Source: Streptomyces sp. V4I2
GTDB lineage: Bacteria; Actinomycetota; Actinomycetes; Streptomycetales; Streptomycetaceae
DNA: 64,000 bases
Assembly: GCF_030817655.1 (NCBI RefSeq)
Contig: NZ_JAUSZM010000003.1
Coordinates: 1,116,001 to 1,180,000 of the forward strand
Direction: 5' to 3'
Position numbers and translations under genes: made by a program. Each line of letters starts with the position of its first letter. The stretch's first letter is position 1. This document shows, in pieces, positions 46,733 to 55,939 of this stretch. The notes beneath the pieces are model-generated. The model saw only the letters and a list, made by a program, of their open reading frames with translations. It searched no databases and was not told the origin of the DNA.

Positions 46733-47317
46733 ATGCGAACCCGGGTGCGCGGCTGGCGCTGGCGGCGCAGCCCGCTGCGGCGTCGGTCGGACGTCGTCGA
46801 GGCGTGGACGGTCCTGGCCGTCACGGTGCTGCTGTGGGTGGGCGCTCCTCTCGTCGGGGCGTTCGCCGCCTCATGGGCACACTCCGAGGCCCGCGCGGTC
46901 GCCGAGAAGCAGCGTGCCGATCGTCATCGGGTCCGCGCCGAGGTCGTCGGCAGGACCGCCGGCTCGGTGCCCGTGGTACAGGGCGGCCGCCAGCACGCGT
47001 ACCGGGCGACCGTGCGCTGGACGGAGCCGAACACCGGTGCGCGGACGGCCTCGGCGCGGGTCCCTGGGGGCACGCGCCAGGGTGACGTGGTGGACGTGTG
47101 GTTCGACGCCCGGGGTCGCAGTGTTTCCCCGCCGCCGGACGGGACCGCGGTGTGGCAGCACACGCTGGCCATCGGCGCGTGCGCGGTGGGCGGTACGGTC
47201 GCGGTGGTGCTCCTCGGTCACTCCGTCGTACGGGGTGCGGCCAACCGCCGCCGGATGGCCGAGTGGGAACGTGAGTGGGCCCTCACCGAGCCGCAGTGGA
47301 CGCGCCGCCGGGCGTGA
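46733..47317 (+). CDS. Rv1733c-family membrane protein
   Basis: A 194-residue protein with two membrane helices, AWTVLAVTVLLWVGAPLVGA near the N-terminus and HTLAIGACAVGGTVAVVLLG near the C-terminus. Between them lies an extracytoplasmic domain with VPVVQGGRQHAYRATVRWTE and GDVVDVWFDARGRSVSPPPD. The start MRTRVRGWRWRRSPLRRRSD is typical of the Streptomyces Rv1733c-like family, named after a mycobacterial dormancy protein; function unknown. CGGAGG lies 5 bases before the ATG. Confidence 0.83.
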   Translation: MRTRVRGWRWRRSPLRRRSDVVEAWTVLAVTVLLWVGAPLVGAFAASWAHSEARAVAEKQRADRHRVRAEVVGRTAGSVPVVQGGRQHAYRATVRWTEPNTGARTASARVPGGTRQGDVVDVWFDARGRSVSPPPDGTAVWQHTLAIGACAVGGTVAVVLLGHSVVRGAANRRRMAEWEREWALTEPQWTRRRA

Positions 47318-47339
47318 CCGGCGCCCGCAGCCCGACTGT

Positions 47340-47375
47340 TATTTCTGTTGCATCCGCTATTTCTGTTGCATCCGC
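47340..47375. repeat. Exact 18-bp tandem duplication spanning a stop codon
   Basis: TATTTCTGTTGCATCCGC occurs twice head-to-tail. On the minus strand it encodes RMQQK-stop, then RMQQK-stop again in the same frame. The amidohydrolase gene therefore has its last five codons and stop duplicated behind itself. Confidence 0.85.
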
Positions 47376-48733
47376 CGCGCGATTCCCCCGTGCGTCCGCA
47401 GCGCGTCCGTCAGTCCCGGCAGGACGGGTTCACCGCGGTCGACCAGCACCTTTCCCGCGACCACCGTCGTCCACGCCCGAGCGGGACCGCAGCGCAGCCA
47501 CGCCTCCACCGGGTCGCTCAACGCACCGGCCAGTGCCACCTGGTGCAGGTCCCAGACGACCAGGTCGGCGCAGGCGCCGGGCCGCAGGTGGCCCAGTTCG
47601 TCCGCGCGGCCGAGGCAACGGGCCGAGCCGCGGGTGGCGATGTCGAGGGCGTCCCGTGCGGTCATCGCGCCGGGTCCGCCGCGGTAGCGCCCGAGGAGGA
47701 GAGCCCCGCGGGTCTCCATCCAGAGCGAGGCGTGGTCGGTGGAGGCAGAGCCGTCGCAGCCGATGCCGACGGGCAGGCCCAGTTCACGCATCTCCCTGAC
47801 CCGGGCCGTGCCGCCGCCGATGAGCATGTTGGAGCTGGGGCAGTGCGCCACGCCGACGCCCGCGGCGGCGAGGCGGCGCAGTTCGTCGTCGTTCGGGTAG
47901 ATGCAGTGGGCGACCCAGGTGCGGTCGCTCATCCACCCGGTCTCCTCGAAGTACTCCACGGGCCGGCAGCCGTACGTCTGCAGACAGTAGGTGTCCTCGT
48001 CGTGGTCCTCCGCGAGGTGCGTGTGCAGGCGTACGTCGTGGCGCTCGGCGAGTTCGGCGGTCGCCGTCATCAGCTCCTTGGTCACCGAGAACGGCGAGCA
48101 GGGCGCGAGCGCGACCCGGACCAGCGCACCGGGTTCGGGGTCGTGGTGGGCCTTGATGAGGCGCTCGCTGTCGGCGAGGACCTCCTCGTCGGTCTGCGTG
48201 ACGCTCCTGGGCGGCAGTCCCCCGTCCTCGACGGAGCGGGTCATCGAGCCGCGGGTGGCGTGGAAGCGGAAGCCGATGTCGCGGGCGGCGCGGATCTCGG
48301 CGTCGACGAGGCGGGGGCGGGGGTGGACGTAGAGGTGGTCCGAAGACGTGGTGCAGCCGCCCATCAGCAGCTCGGCCATGCCGACGTACGCCGAGACGTA
48401 GGCGGCCTCCTCGTCGAGGGCGGCCCAGAGTGGGTACAGGGTGGTCAGCCAGTCGAAGAGGGAGCCGTTCACGGCGGGCGCGTAGGAGCGGGTGAGGTTC
48501 TGGTAGATGTGGTGGTGCGTGTTGATCAGGCCGGGAGTGACGAGCCGGCCGGCCGCGGAGACGGTCGTACGGGCCTCGGGTTCGGTCCCGGGGGATCCGA
48601 CGCCGGTGACCCGACCACCCGTGACGGCCACCCAGCCGCCCGAGATCTCCCGCTCCCCGTCCACGACGAGCAGTCCGGCATCCCTGACCAGCAGGTCCGC
48701 TTCCTCGACCGGCGCTTCGGCGGCAGATGTCAT
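47357..48733 (-). CDS. Amidohydrolase, 8-oxoguanine deaminase / AtzC-like
   Basis: A 458-residue metal-dependent hydrolase of the cytosine-deaminase-like group. Metal ligands are seen in TPGLINTHHHIYQNLTRSYA (HxH), LHTHLAEDHDED, VAHCIYPNDDELRRL and IGCDGSASTDHASLWMETR (Asp). This set and the SMTRSVEDGGLPPRSV block resemble 8-oxoguanine deaminases. It would deaminate a purine-like substrate. The start MTSAAEAPVEEADLLV at 48733 is preferred, although the ribosome site is weak. It is divergent from the esterase gene. Confidence 0.86.
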   Translation of the reverse strand: MTSAAEAPVEEADLLVRDAGLLVVDGEREISGGWVAVTGGRVTGVGSPGTEPEARTTVSAAGRLVTPGLINTHHHIYQNLTRSYAPAVNGSLFDWLTTLYPLWAALDEEAAYVSAYVGMAELLMGGCTTSSDHLYVHPRPRLVDAEIRAARDIGFRFHATRGSMTRSVEDGGLPPRSVTQTDEEVLADSERLIKAHHDPEPGALVRVALAPCSPFSVTKELMTATAELAERHDVRLHTHLAEDHDEDTYCLQTYGCRPVEYFEETGWMSDRTWVAHCIYPNDDELRRLAAAGVGVAHCPSSNMLIGGGTARVREMRELGLPVGIGCDGSASTDHASLWMETRGALLLGRYRGGPGAMTARDALDIATRGSARCLGRADELGHLRPGACADLVVWDLHQVALAGALSDPVEAWLRCGPARAWTTVVAGKVLVDRGEPVLPGLTDALRTHGGIARRMQQK

Positions 48734-48836
48734 GGCGTCATCGTAGGCGCGTGACGGGGCAAAGACCTGGCGAGTCGTCCGACCATCCACGTACGGTGTG
48801 ATCATCCGCACCCACTGTTCACAAAGGCGGTCCTAC

Positions 48837-49805
48837 ATGGCCCTGTTCGACCTTCCGATCGACGAGCTCCGCGAGTACCGCAGCAGGTCCGCCGAGCCCG
48901 AGGACTTCGACGCTTTCTGGACGAAGACCCTCGAGGAGGCCCGCGAGCACGACCTGGACGCCCGGTTCGAGCTGGTCGACACGGGTCTGACCACGGTGAA
49001 GGTGTACGACGTGACGTTCGCCGGTTTCGGCGGGCACCCGGTGAAGGGCTGGTTCACGATCCCCGCCGAGGTCTCCGCGCCGGTCCCCCTGGTCGTGGAG
49101 TTCGTCGGGTACGGCGGCGGGCGCGGTCTGCCGCACGAGCATCTGCTGTGGGCGTCCACGGGCCGGGCGCACTTCGTGATGGACACCCGCGGTCAGGGCA
49201 GCGCCTGGGGCGGCGGTGGCGGCACCGCGGACCCGGTGGGCGGCGCGCCCGCGTACCCCGGTTTCATGACGCGGGGCATTGACGCTCCGGAGAACTACTA
49301 CTACCGCCGGGTGTTCACGGATGCGGTGCGTGCGGTCGAGGCCGCCCGCTCGCACCCCCTGGCCGATTCCGCGCGCACGGTGGCGATCGGCGGCAGCCAG
49401 GGCGGCGGCATCACGATCGCGGTGGGCGGGCTGGTCCCGGACCTGGCGGCCGTCGCGCCGGACGTGCCGTTCCTGTGCGACTACCCGCGCGCGGCCACGC
49501 TCACGGACCGTCACCCGTACCGGGAGATCGGCCTCTACCTCAAGACGCACCGCGGCCGCGCCGAGGACGTCCTGCGCACGCTCTCCTACTTCGACGGCGT
49601 GCACTTCGCGGCCCGCGGCCGGGCCCCCGCCCTGTTCTCGGTGGCCCTGGAGGACCAGACCTGCCCGCCCTCCACCGTCTTCGCGGCCTTCAACGGCTGG
49701 GCGCACGACCAGAAGGCGATCGAGGTGTACGACTTCAACGACCATGAGGGCGGCGGCCCTTACCACGAGGCGGCCAAGGTGCGCTGGCTGCGGTCGTACG
49801 CCTGA
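48837..49805 (+). CDS. Acetyl-xylan esterase / cephalosporin-C deacetylase family (CE7)
   Basis: A 322-residue alpha/beta hydrolase. The CE7 signatures are present: RGQGS in VMDTRGQGSAWGG, the Ser nucleophile in IGGSQGGGITIAVGG, the acid in ALEDQTCPPSTVFAAFN and the His in YDFNDHEGGGPYHEAAK. It removes acetyl groups from short xylo-oligosaccharides and related esters. No signal peptide is seen, so it acts in the cytoplasm, as usual in CE7. A SnoaL-like gene follows by 10 bp. Confidence 0.92.
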   Translation: MALFDLPIDELREYRSRSAEPEDFDAFWTKTLEEAREHDLDARFELVDTGLTTVKVYDVTFAGFGGHPVKGWFTIPAEVSAPVPLVVEFVGYGGGRGLPHEHLLWASTGRAHFVMDTRGQGSAWGGGGGTADPVGGAPAYPGFMTRGIDAPENYYYRRVFTDAVRAVEAARSHPLADSARTVAIGGSQGGGITIAVGGLVPDLAAVAPDVPFLCDYPRAATLTDRHPYREIGLYLKTHRGRAEDVLRTLSYFDGVHFAARGRAPALFSVALEDQTCPPSTVFAAFNGWAHDQKAIEVYDFNDHEGGGPYHEAAKVRWLRSYA

Positions 49806-49815
49806 GGAGCCGCGC

Positions 49816-50220
49816 GTGGAGACGGGTGAGGCCGCGGAGCGGTTCGTGCGGGTGTGGGAGCGGGCCTGGGCCGTCCACGACGTGGAGGCGCTGCTGGAGC
49901 TGTACGCCGAGGGCTGCGTGCACCGCTCGATGCCGTTCCGCGCGCCGCACCGCGGCCGGGCCGGGCTGGCGGAGTACCTGCGCCGGTCGTTCGCCCAGGA
50001 GCAGGTGACGGATGTCCGGTTCTCGCCGCCCGTCGTCGGCCGGGACGGGGTCGCGGTGGCCGAGTTCCGGGTGTTCGCGCGAGAGGGCGGCGAGGCGTCC
50101 ACGCTGGCCGGTTGCGTCTTCGTGCGGTTCGACGGAGCCGGGCTGGCCGTCGAGACCCGCGACTACTGGCACACGCTCGCGGGCCATCAGGAGCCGGAAG
50201 GGGCCCTCTTCTTCCTCTGA
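49816..50220 (+). CDS. SnoaL-like / nuclear transport factor 2-fold protein
   Basis: A 134-residue alpha+beta-barrel protein: AWAVHDVEALLELYAEGCVH then MPFRAPHRGRAGLAEYLRRS and LAGCVFVRFDGAGLAVETRD, DYWHTLAGHQ. These are SnoaL/NTF2-like family blocks; members are ketosteroid-isomerase-like enzymes or small-ligand binders. Specific function unknown. The GTG start with GAGGAG upstream follows the esterase by 10 bp, so they are cotranscribed. Confidence 0.84.
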   Translation: METGEAAERFVRVWERAWAVHDVEALLELYAEGCVHRSMPFRAPHRGRAGLAEYLRRSFAQEQVTDVRFSPPVVGRDGVAVAEFRVFAREGGEASTLAGCVFVRFDGAGLAVETRDYWHTLAGHQEPEGALFFL

Positions 50221-50325
50221 GGCCTGCGTGTACGACGCCTTCCACCCGGTCCGACCAGTCGGTATGTTCAGGGTGCCCGGGTCGCAGTGCCGCGCCCCGG
50301 GCTTCCGGCGGACGACGGAGGGTCC

Positions 50326-51492
50326 ATGTCCCAGAACGAGTCGGCGATCCACGGACACTGCGACGAGCGCTTCGGCGCGGTGCGGACGGCGTTCGAGGAG
50401 AACTTCCGGGACCGCGGGGAGCTGGGCGCCGCGGTGACCGTCGTGGTCGACGGCGAGACCGTGGTGGACCTGTGGGGCGGCTGGTCCGACGCGGCGGGCA
50501 CCCTCCCGTGGGAGCGCGACACGCTGGTCAACGTCTGGTCGACGACCAAGGGCCCGGTGGCGCTGTGCGCGCACATACTCGCCGACCGGGGGCTGCTCGA
50601 CTTCGACGCGCCGGTGGCCGTGTACTGGCCGGAGTTCGCCGCGGCAGGCAAGGAGAAGGTCCTCGTACGGCACCTGCTGTCGCACCGGGCCGGGCTGGCG
50701 GGCCTGCGCGAGCCGCACACACTCGCCCAGCTCTGCGACTGGGAGGTGACCGTGGAGCGGCTCGCCGCGACGGAGCCCTGGTGGGAGCCGGGGACCCGGT
50801 CCGGGTATCACGCGCTGACGTACGGCTTCCTGGTCGGGGAGGTCGTACGACGTGTGTCTGGACTGCTGCCGGGGGCGTTCCTGGAGCGGGAGGTGACCGG
50901 GCCGCTCGGGATCGACTTCACCGTCGGGCTGCCGGAGCAGGAGGCCGGGCGGGCCGCCGAGCTGGTGCATCCGCCGGCCGCCTCGAGCAGTGAACAGGCG
51001 GCGGTCTTCAGCCAGTTGGCGCCCGCCGCACTCGCCTCGCTGGCCAACCCCCTGGTGGGCGCGACCGAGGCCAACACGCCCGAATGGCGGGCCGCCGAGA
51101 TCCCCGCCGCGAACGGCCACGGCACCGGGCGGGCCGTCGCCGCGCTCTACGGCATCTTCGCGGGCCGCGGCTCGTACGACGGTCACCGCGTCCTGTCCCC
51201 CGACGCCGCCGAGCGGGTGCGCGAGGGGCAGGGCAGCTGCCGTGACCTGGTGCTGGGCGCCGGCTTCGAGAACGAGACGGAGATCGGCCTGGGCCTGTGG
51301 CTCAGCGGGCCGAACGGGTCGTACGGGCCCAACCCGCGGGCCTTCGGACACGACGGGTTCGGCGGCTCGTGCGGACTGGCCGACCCGGAAGCGGCGGTGT
51401 CACTGGGGTACGTGATGAACCGCATGGGACCGCACATCGCCGACGACCCGCGGAAGATGGCGCTGATCGACGCCCTGTACCGGGTGCTGTGA
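50326..51492 (+). CDS. Serine hydrolase, beta-lactamase class C / esterase family
   Basis: A 388-residue PBP-like hydrolase. The nucleophile is in LVNVWSTTKGPVALCAH (S-T-T-K), the Tyr motif in RSGYHALTYGFLVGEVV, and FGHDGFGGSCGLADPEA replaces the HTG/KTG box. No signal peptide is present, which fits the cytoplasmic EstB/LovD-like esterases rather than a true beta-lactamase. The ATG at 50326 has GGAGGG before it. The preceding gene pair is about 105 bp upstream on the same strand. Confidence 0.88.
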   Translation: MSQNESAIHGHCDERFGAVRTAFEENFRDRGELGAAVTVVVDGETVVDLWGGWSDAAGTLPWERDTLVNVWSTTKGPVALCAHILADRGLLDFDAPVAVYWPEFAAAGKEKVLVRHLLSHRAGLAGLREPHTLAQLCDWEVTVERLAATEPWWEPGTRSGYHALTYGFLVGEVVRRVSGLLPGAFLEREVTGPLGIDFTVGLPEQEAGRAAELVHPPAASSSEQAAVFSQLAPAALASLANPLVGATEANTPEWRAAEIPAANGHGTGRAVAALYGIFAGRGSYDGHRVLSPDAAERVREGQGSCRDLVLGAGFENETEIGLGLWLSGPNGSYGPNPRAFGHDGFGGSCGLADPEAAVSLGYVMNRMGPHIADDPRKMALIDALYRVL

Positions 51493-51829
51493 CCTCACCC
51501 GTGCGCGCTCAACTGCCGTAGCAGCCGCGTCCCGTGGCCGTTCGCGGCGCGCTGGGCGGGCGGCAGGTGGCCGGGAAGCACGTCATCTGCGAGGTCTCCG
51601 ACAGGGGAGCGCACGGCTCGGCCGCCCCCGCCGGGCTGCAGCACGGCCACGAGGTCGGGCGTGCGCTGCTCGGACCCAGGCGGCGGGCGCGGGCGGCGAC
51701 GGCGCGGTGGACCGCTGCCGGACTCCCGCGGGCGAAGGGGATGTCGGCCGGTCCGGCGGGCAGCCGTGCGCGGCCCTCGCCGTCGTGCTGCGCGGGTGCC
51801 CCTTCGTCCGGAGCTGACGCCCGGCACGG
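51493..51829. other. Intergenic region with a possible HATPase relic
   Basis: No intact gene. A plus-strand frame includes VICEVSDRGAHGS and then GLQHGHEVGRALL, which resembles the ICEVSDGS...GRGLFLV nucleotide-binding part of RsbW-like HATPase domains, as in the gene at 52624. The rest of the domain and its start are absent. This may be a worn remnant or chance. Confidence 0.35.
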
Positions 51830-52555
51830 CTACGGCAGCCTGCGGGCCACGACCATCCGGACCCGCGGGCTGCCGTCCCGCCGGTGCCCGAACTCGGGCA
51901 GGGCGTGCAGGTCCACCTCGAAGCCGGTCCGCTCCAGCTCCCGGCGTACGTCCGAGAGCCGGAAGGCCCGGTAGTACATGACGAACGGCGGCCGCCACAC
52001 GGCGTTGCGCACCCGCATCACCGCGTCGAAGCCCAGCAGCATCCAGTAGGCGCGGGACGCGGGGCGCGGCGGGGCGAGCACGGGGAAGGCGAAGCTCCCG
52101 CCGGGTCGCAGCACGCCGTGCACCTGGGAGAACAGTCCCGGCAGCTCGCGCGGCAGGAAGTGCCCGAACGCCCCGAAGCTCACGACGAGATCGAAGGCGG
52201 GGCCGAACGGCAGGGCGCGGGCGTCCGCGCGCACCCAAGAGACGCGCGGCCCGACGGGCTCGGTCCGTTCCCGTGCGACATCGAGCATGCCCGCGCTGAA
52301 GTCGACCCCGGTGACGCGGTGCCGGCACACCCGGCCCAGCACGGCGACGCCCGCGCCGGTGCCGCAGCACAGGTCGAGGCCGGTGTCGAAGGGGCCCATG
52401 CGGCGCAGTGCCGAGGCGACGGCGTCGAGCACCGCGTCGGGCGTACGGAAGGGGGTGTGGTCGAACTTCGGGGCGAGCAGGTCGTAGCCGCGCTCGACGG
52501 ACGACAGTGCCTGGACGGCGAGTTCGCGGAGACTGGGGCCTTCGGGGCTGAACAT
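51830..52555 (-). CDS. Class I SAM-dependent methyltransferase
   Basis: A 241-residue protein with the Rossmann SAM fold: motif I in GLDLCCGTGAGVAVLGRVCR, GVDFSAGMLDVARERTE for the ribose-binding acidic residue, and VVSFGAFGHFLPRELPGLFS, VLRPGGSFAFPVLAPP for motifs II-III. The start MFSPEGPSLRELAVQALSSV is at 52555. The substrate is unknown. It lies 68 bp downstream of the large phosphatase gene on the same strand. Confidence 0.88.
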   Translation of the reverse strand: MFSPEGPSLRELAVQALSSVERGYDLLAPKFDHTPFRTPDAVLDAVASALRRMGPFDTGLDLCCGTGAGVAVLGRVCRHRVTGVDFSAGMLDVARERTEPVGPRVSWVRADARALPFGPAFDLVVSFGAFGHFLPRELPGLFSQVHGVLRPGGSFAFPVLAPPRPASRAYWMLLGFDAVMRVRNAVWRPPFVMYYRAFRLSDVRRELERTGFEVDLHALPEFGHRRDGSPRVRMVVARRLP

Positions 52556-52623
52556 CCGGGTCAGCTTAGGCCTCCCAGGAGGCTCAGGCGCGGCTCGGGT
52601 GGCAACACGTGGTGCTCGACGGC

Positions 52624-55623
52624 TCATGAGCCGCGCGGCAGGGGCTGCTCGGTCCAGATGATCTTGGCGTTCGGGGTGTAGCGGGTCCCCCAGCGCTCGG
52701 TGAGCTGGGCGACGAGGAAGAGGCCGCGGCCGCCCTCGTCCTCGGTGCGGGCGCGCCGCAGCCGGGGAGAGGTGCTGCTGCCGTCGGAGACCTCGCAGAT
52801 GAGCGCGCGGTCGCGGAGCAGGCGGAGCTGGACCGGGCCGGTGGCGTGGCGGATGGCGTTGGTGACCAGTTCGCTGGCGATGAGTTCGGTGCAGAAGGCG
52901 AGGTCCTCCAGGCCCCAGGCGGCCAGCTGCTCGGTGACCGCCGCGCGGGCACGGGAGACGACCGCCGGGTCGCTGGGCAGGTCCCACTGGGCGACCTGCT
53001 CGGGCCCCAGGGCGTGGGTGCGGGCGACGAGAAGGGCCACGTCGTCGCTGGGCCGCTCAGGCAGCAGGGCGTCGAGGACCGCCTCGCAGGTGTCCTCGGG
53101 GGCGCGGTCGGGGTGGGCGAGGACGGTCCGCAGCCGGTCGAGACCGGAGTCGATGTCCCGGTGCCGGTCCTCGATCAGACCGTCGGTGTAGAGCACGAGT
53201 TGGCTGCCCTCGGCCAGCTCCAGTTCGACGGTCTCGAAGGGCATTCCGCCGAGTCCGAGCGGCGGTGCCGAGGGCAGGTCGACGAACTCCACCGTGCCGT
53301 CGGGCGCGACGACCGCGGGCAGGGGGTGCCCGGCGCGGGTGAGGGTGCAGCGCCGGGACACCGGGTCGTAGACGGCGTACAGGCAGGTGGCTCCGACGAT
53401 TCCGGAGTCGGCCTGGGTGTTCTCCACCGCCCAGCCCTCGCCGCGGTCGAGGCGTCCGACCAGGTCGTCGAGGTGGGTGAGGAGCTCGTCGGGCGGCAGG
53501 TCCAGGGAGCAGAAGTTGTGGACGGCGGTGCGCAGCCGGCCCATGGTGGCGGCGGCGTGCAGTCCGTGGCCGACGACGTCACCGACGACGAGGGCGACCC
53601 GGGCACCGGAGAGCGGGATGACGTCGAACCAGTCGCCGCCCACTCCGGCCTGCGCGGGCAGATAGCGGTAGGCGATGTCGACGGCGCTCTGCTCGGGCCG
53701 GCCCCGGGGCAGCAGGCTGCGCTGCAGGGCGAGGGCCGTGTTGTGCTCGCGGGTGTAGCGGCGGGCGTTGTCGATGCAGATCGCCGCGCGGCCCGCCAGC
53801 TCCTGGGCCAGGGACAGGTCGTCCTCCTCGAAGGGGGCGGGCTTCTGGGAACGGTAGAAGCTGACCACGCCGAGGGTGGCGCCGCGCGCCCTGAGTGGCA
53901 CCGTGATCAGGGAGTGGATGCCGGCCGCGAGGACACGTTCGAGCCGTGCCGGGTCCTGGGCGAGCCAGCCCTCGGCCTCGACGAGGACGGGTTCGAGTAC
54001 GGACTGCCGGTGCTCCAGGCTGCGGGCCTGCGGGGTGGTCGGGACGTAGTGGACCGGGTCTCCGACGCCGTACAGGTGGGGCACCTCATGGACGGAGCCG
54101 AGCGCGATCCGGCGCAGCGGGGTGCCGGATCCGAACGGGCCCGGCTCCTCGCCCTGCAGCACCGCGTCCGGGAGGTCCACGGCGGTGAAGTCGGCGAACC
54201 GGGGGACGGCCACCTGCGTCAGTTCCTCGGCCGTGCGGGCGACGTCCAGGGTGGTGCCGATGCGGACGCCCGCGTCGTGCAGCAACTCCAGGCGCCTGCG
54301 GGCCAGGACGGCGAGCCGGCCGACCCCCGGCTCGCCGACGAGGAGCAGTCGGTCGTCGACGCGGGCGCGGGTGGGCGGTTCCTCGCCGGCGCCTGCGGGA
54401 GAGCCGGTGCCTGCGGGAGACAGAGGCGGCGGCGCAGACGGGATGGTCACGGCGACCGGCTTGGCGGACGCGGCGGACGCGGCGGGCAGGAGTGTGGCGG
54501 TCCCCGCGGCCGTACCGGCCGTACCGGCAGGCGCGGCCACCGGTGCCTGTCCGGTCGGCGCATCCGCGAGGGCCCGAGCCGCCGCCGGCGCCGCTTCCGG
54601 CGACACATCCGTCACCTTCTCGACAAGACGGGGTTCGACGCGGGTCGCGCCGGTCGCGGACGGTGCCGCCGCGGTCGATCCGGCCTGGCGCAGTCGGGGC
54701 CCGCCGAGGATCCGCGCCTCGACGACCACGCCCGTCTCTCCCTCCGCGCCCATGACCGGGCGGCGCAGCAGGGTGGCGACGCGGCCGCCGGACAGGACGA
54801 CCTCGTCGAGGGTGCGGTGGGGCGAGGCGAGGAGTTCCTCGGCCTTCTCCCGCAGCACGGCAGCGTCGAGCCGGCCGAGGCCGCCGTAGCCGTGACCGTC
54901 TCCTTGGTCGGGGGCCGCGAGTCGGGGCTGGCGCGGCCACCCGCCGACGTCGGGGCCGGCTCGCCGGTAGGCGGCCAGCAGCGCCCGTTCGCGCTGGGTG
55001 GACTGCTCCAGCAGCCGCGCCTCGATGCTGTGGGCGGCCTCGCGGACCAGCCGCAGCATGGCGGGGTCGCCGTCGTCGCGCAGGCAGGTCAGGTCGAGGA
55101 CGGCCTCGATGCGCCCGCTGAAGGGATCGCGCACGGGTGCGCCGGCGCAGGAGAAGGGCTGGAGGCAGTCGGCGAAGTGCTCTCGGCCGGCGACGTAGAC
55201 GGGGCTGCGCTCGGCGAGCGCGGTGCCGACGCCGTTGGTGCCGACGACCCGTTCGGAGGCGTCGAAGCCGGGGGCGAAACTCACCTCGTCGAGGCGGTCG
55301 CGCAGCTGCCGGTTCCCGCCGAGCCGCTCGACCATACGGCCCCGGGCGTCGCAGAGCGCGATGGTGATGCCGACCTGGGTGAGCGACGCGCTCAGGTCCT
55401 TCAGGACGGGGTCGGCGGCGCGCAGGAACCGGTCCTCCAGCGTCAGGTCCGGCGCGTAGGGGACCAGCAGCTGGTGCGGCTGAAGCCCCGCCGACCTGCA
55501 CCGCTTCCAGGAGTCGAGCACCGAGTCCCGGACGGTGGAGTCGACGAGCGCACCCGCCAGAAAACGTTCATGGGCATCGACGAGACCGCCGATGTCGTCC
55601 CAGGCGACGGACAAGGGGATCAC
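52624..55623 (-). CDS. AcoR-type GAF / GAF / SpoIIE phosphatase / HATPase regulator
   Basis: A 999-residue signalling protein. Residues 1-200 match the sensor half of AcoR-like activators (VDAHERFLAGALVDSTVRDS, LDSWKRCRSAGLQP, GTNGVGTALAERSPVYVAGR). A long Ala/Pro linker (about 340-460) leads to a GAF domain (LHDAGVRIGTTLDVARTAEE), a SpoIIE-type PP2C domain (VGGDWFDVIPLSGARVALVV) and a C-terminal HATPase (ELIASELVTNAIRHATGPVQ, ALICEVSDGS, EGGRGLFLVAQLTERWGTRY). It combines phosphatase and RsbW-like kinase activities on one chain, so it may switch an anti-anti-sigma factor. GTG starts at 55623 and 55632 are both possible. An ECF-type promoter lies 310 bp upstream, with a small gene between. 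Confidence 0.87.
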   Translation of the reverse strand: MIPLSVAWDDIGGLVDAHERFLAGALVDSTVRDSVLDSWKRCRSAGLQPHQLLVPYAPDLTLEDRFLRAADPVLKDLSASLTQVGITIALCDARGRMVERLGGNRQLRDRLDEVSFAPGFDASERVVGTNGVGTALAERSPVYVAGREHFADCLQPFSCAGAPVRDPFSGRIEAVLDLTCLRDDGDPAMLRLVREAAHSIEARLLEQSTQRERALLAAYRRAGPDVGGWPRQPRLAAPDQGDGHGYGGLGRLDAAVLREKAEELLASPHRTLDEVVLSGGRVATLLRRPVMGAEGETGVVVEARILGGPRLRQAGSTAAAPSATGATRVEPRLVEKVTDVSPEAAPAAARALADAPTGQAPVAAPAGTAGTAAGTATLLPAASAASAKPVAVTIPSAPPPLSPAGTGSPAGAGEEPPTRARVDDRLLLVGEPGVGRLAVLARRRLELLHDAGVRIGTTLDVARTAEELTQVAVPRFADFTAVDLPDAVLQGEEPGPFGSGTPLRRIALGSVHEVPHLYGVGDPVHYVPTTPQARSLEHRQSVLEPVLVEAEGWLAQDPARLERVLAAGIHSLITVPLRARGATLGVVSFYRSQKPAPFEEDDLSLAQELAGRAAICIDNARRYTREHNTALALQRSLLPRGRPEQSAVDIAYRYLPAQAGVGGDWFDVIPLSGARVALVVGDVVGHGLHAAATMGRLRTAVHNFCSLDLPPDELLTHLDDLVGRLDRGEGWAVENTQADSGIVGATCLYAVYDPVSRRCTLTRAGHPLPAVVAPDGTVEFVDLPSAPPLGLGGMPFETVELELAEGSQLVLYTDGLIEDRHRDIDSGLDRLRTVLAHPDRAPEDTCEAVLDALLPERPSDDVALLVARTHALGPEQVAQWDLPSDPAVVSRARAAVTEQLAAWGLEDLAFCTELIASELVTNAIRHATGPVQLRLLRDRALICEVSDGSSTSPRLRRARTEDEGGRGLFLVAQLTERWGTRYTPNAKIIWTEQPLPRGS

Positions 55624-55732
55624 TTCCCTCACCCGGAGACGGGCCGGGTCGCGTGGCGCTGCTCGACGCGCCGCCCGGCGAAGTACTCCAAGCGACTTCA
55701 CCGTAGCCCTTCGGTGACTCACATCACAACGT

Positions 55733-55900
55733 TCAGCCGCCCAGCCGGAGCCCCGCCAGCCAGACATCGGGGGTGCCGGGTCCGTCGTACGGGCCGGGGT
55801 CGGCGGGTGCCTGGGGCCGGTCGGCCCGGCGGCCGGGGAGCAGCGGGGCGAGGAGCTGCCGGATCCTACGGGTGCGAGGCGGTCGTACGGGGGCGGTCAT
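55733..55900 (-). CDS. 55-residue hypothetical protein behind an ECF42-type promoter
   Basis: Starts MTAPVRPPRTRRIRQLLAPL: the first half is strongly basic and could be amphipathic; the second half, DPGPYDGPGTPDVWLAGLRL, is Pro/Gly-rich with a hydrophobic end. It has no signal peptide and no recognised family. GGAGG lies 5 bases before the ATG. A close copy of the ECF42 operon promoter lies 40 bp upstream, at the same distance from the start as in the operon itself, so it is probably a direct sigma target. It may be cotranscribed with the phosphatase gene 110 bp downstream. Confidence 0.72.
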   Translation of the reverse strand: MTAPVRPPRTRRIRQLLAPLLPGRRADRPQAPADPGPYDGPGTPDVWLAGLRLGG

Positions 55901-55939
55901 CGGAACCTCCGGTAGCCGGTGTGAGCAGGTCACCCCACC

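Noticed and set aside
50326..51492. Serine hydrolase considered as an antibiotic-resistance beta-lactamase
   Set aside because: It has no signal peptide and no canonical KTG box; the esterase subgroup is a better fit.
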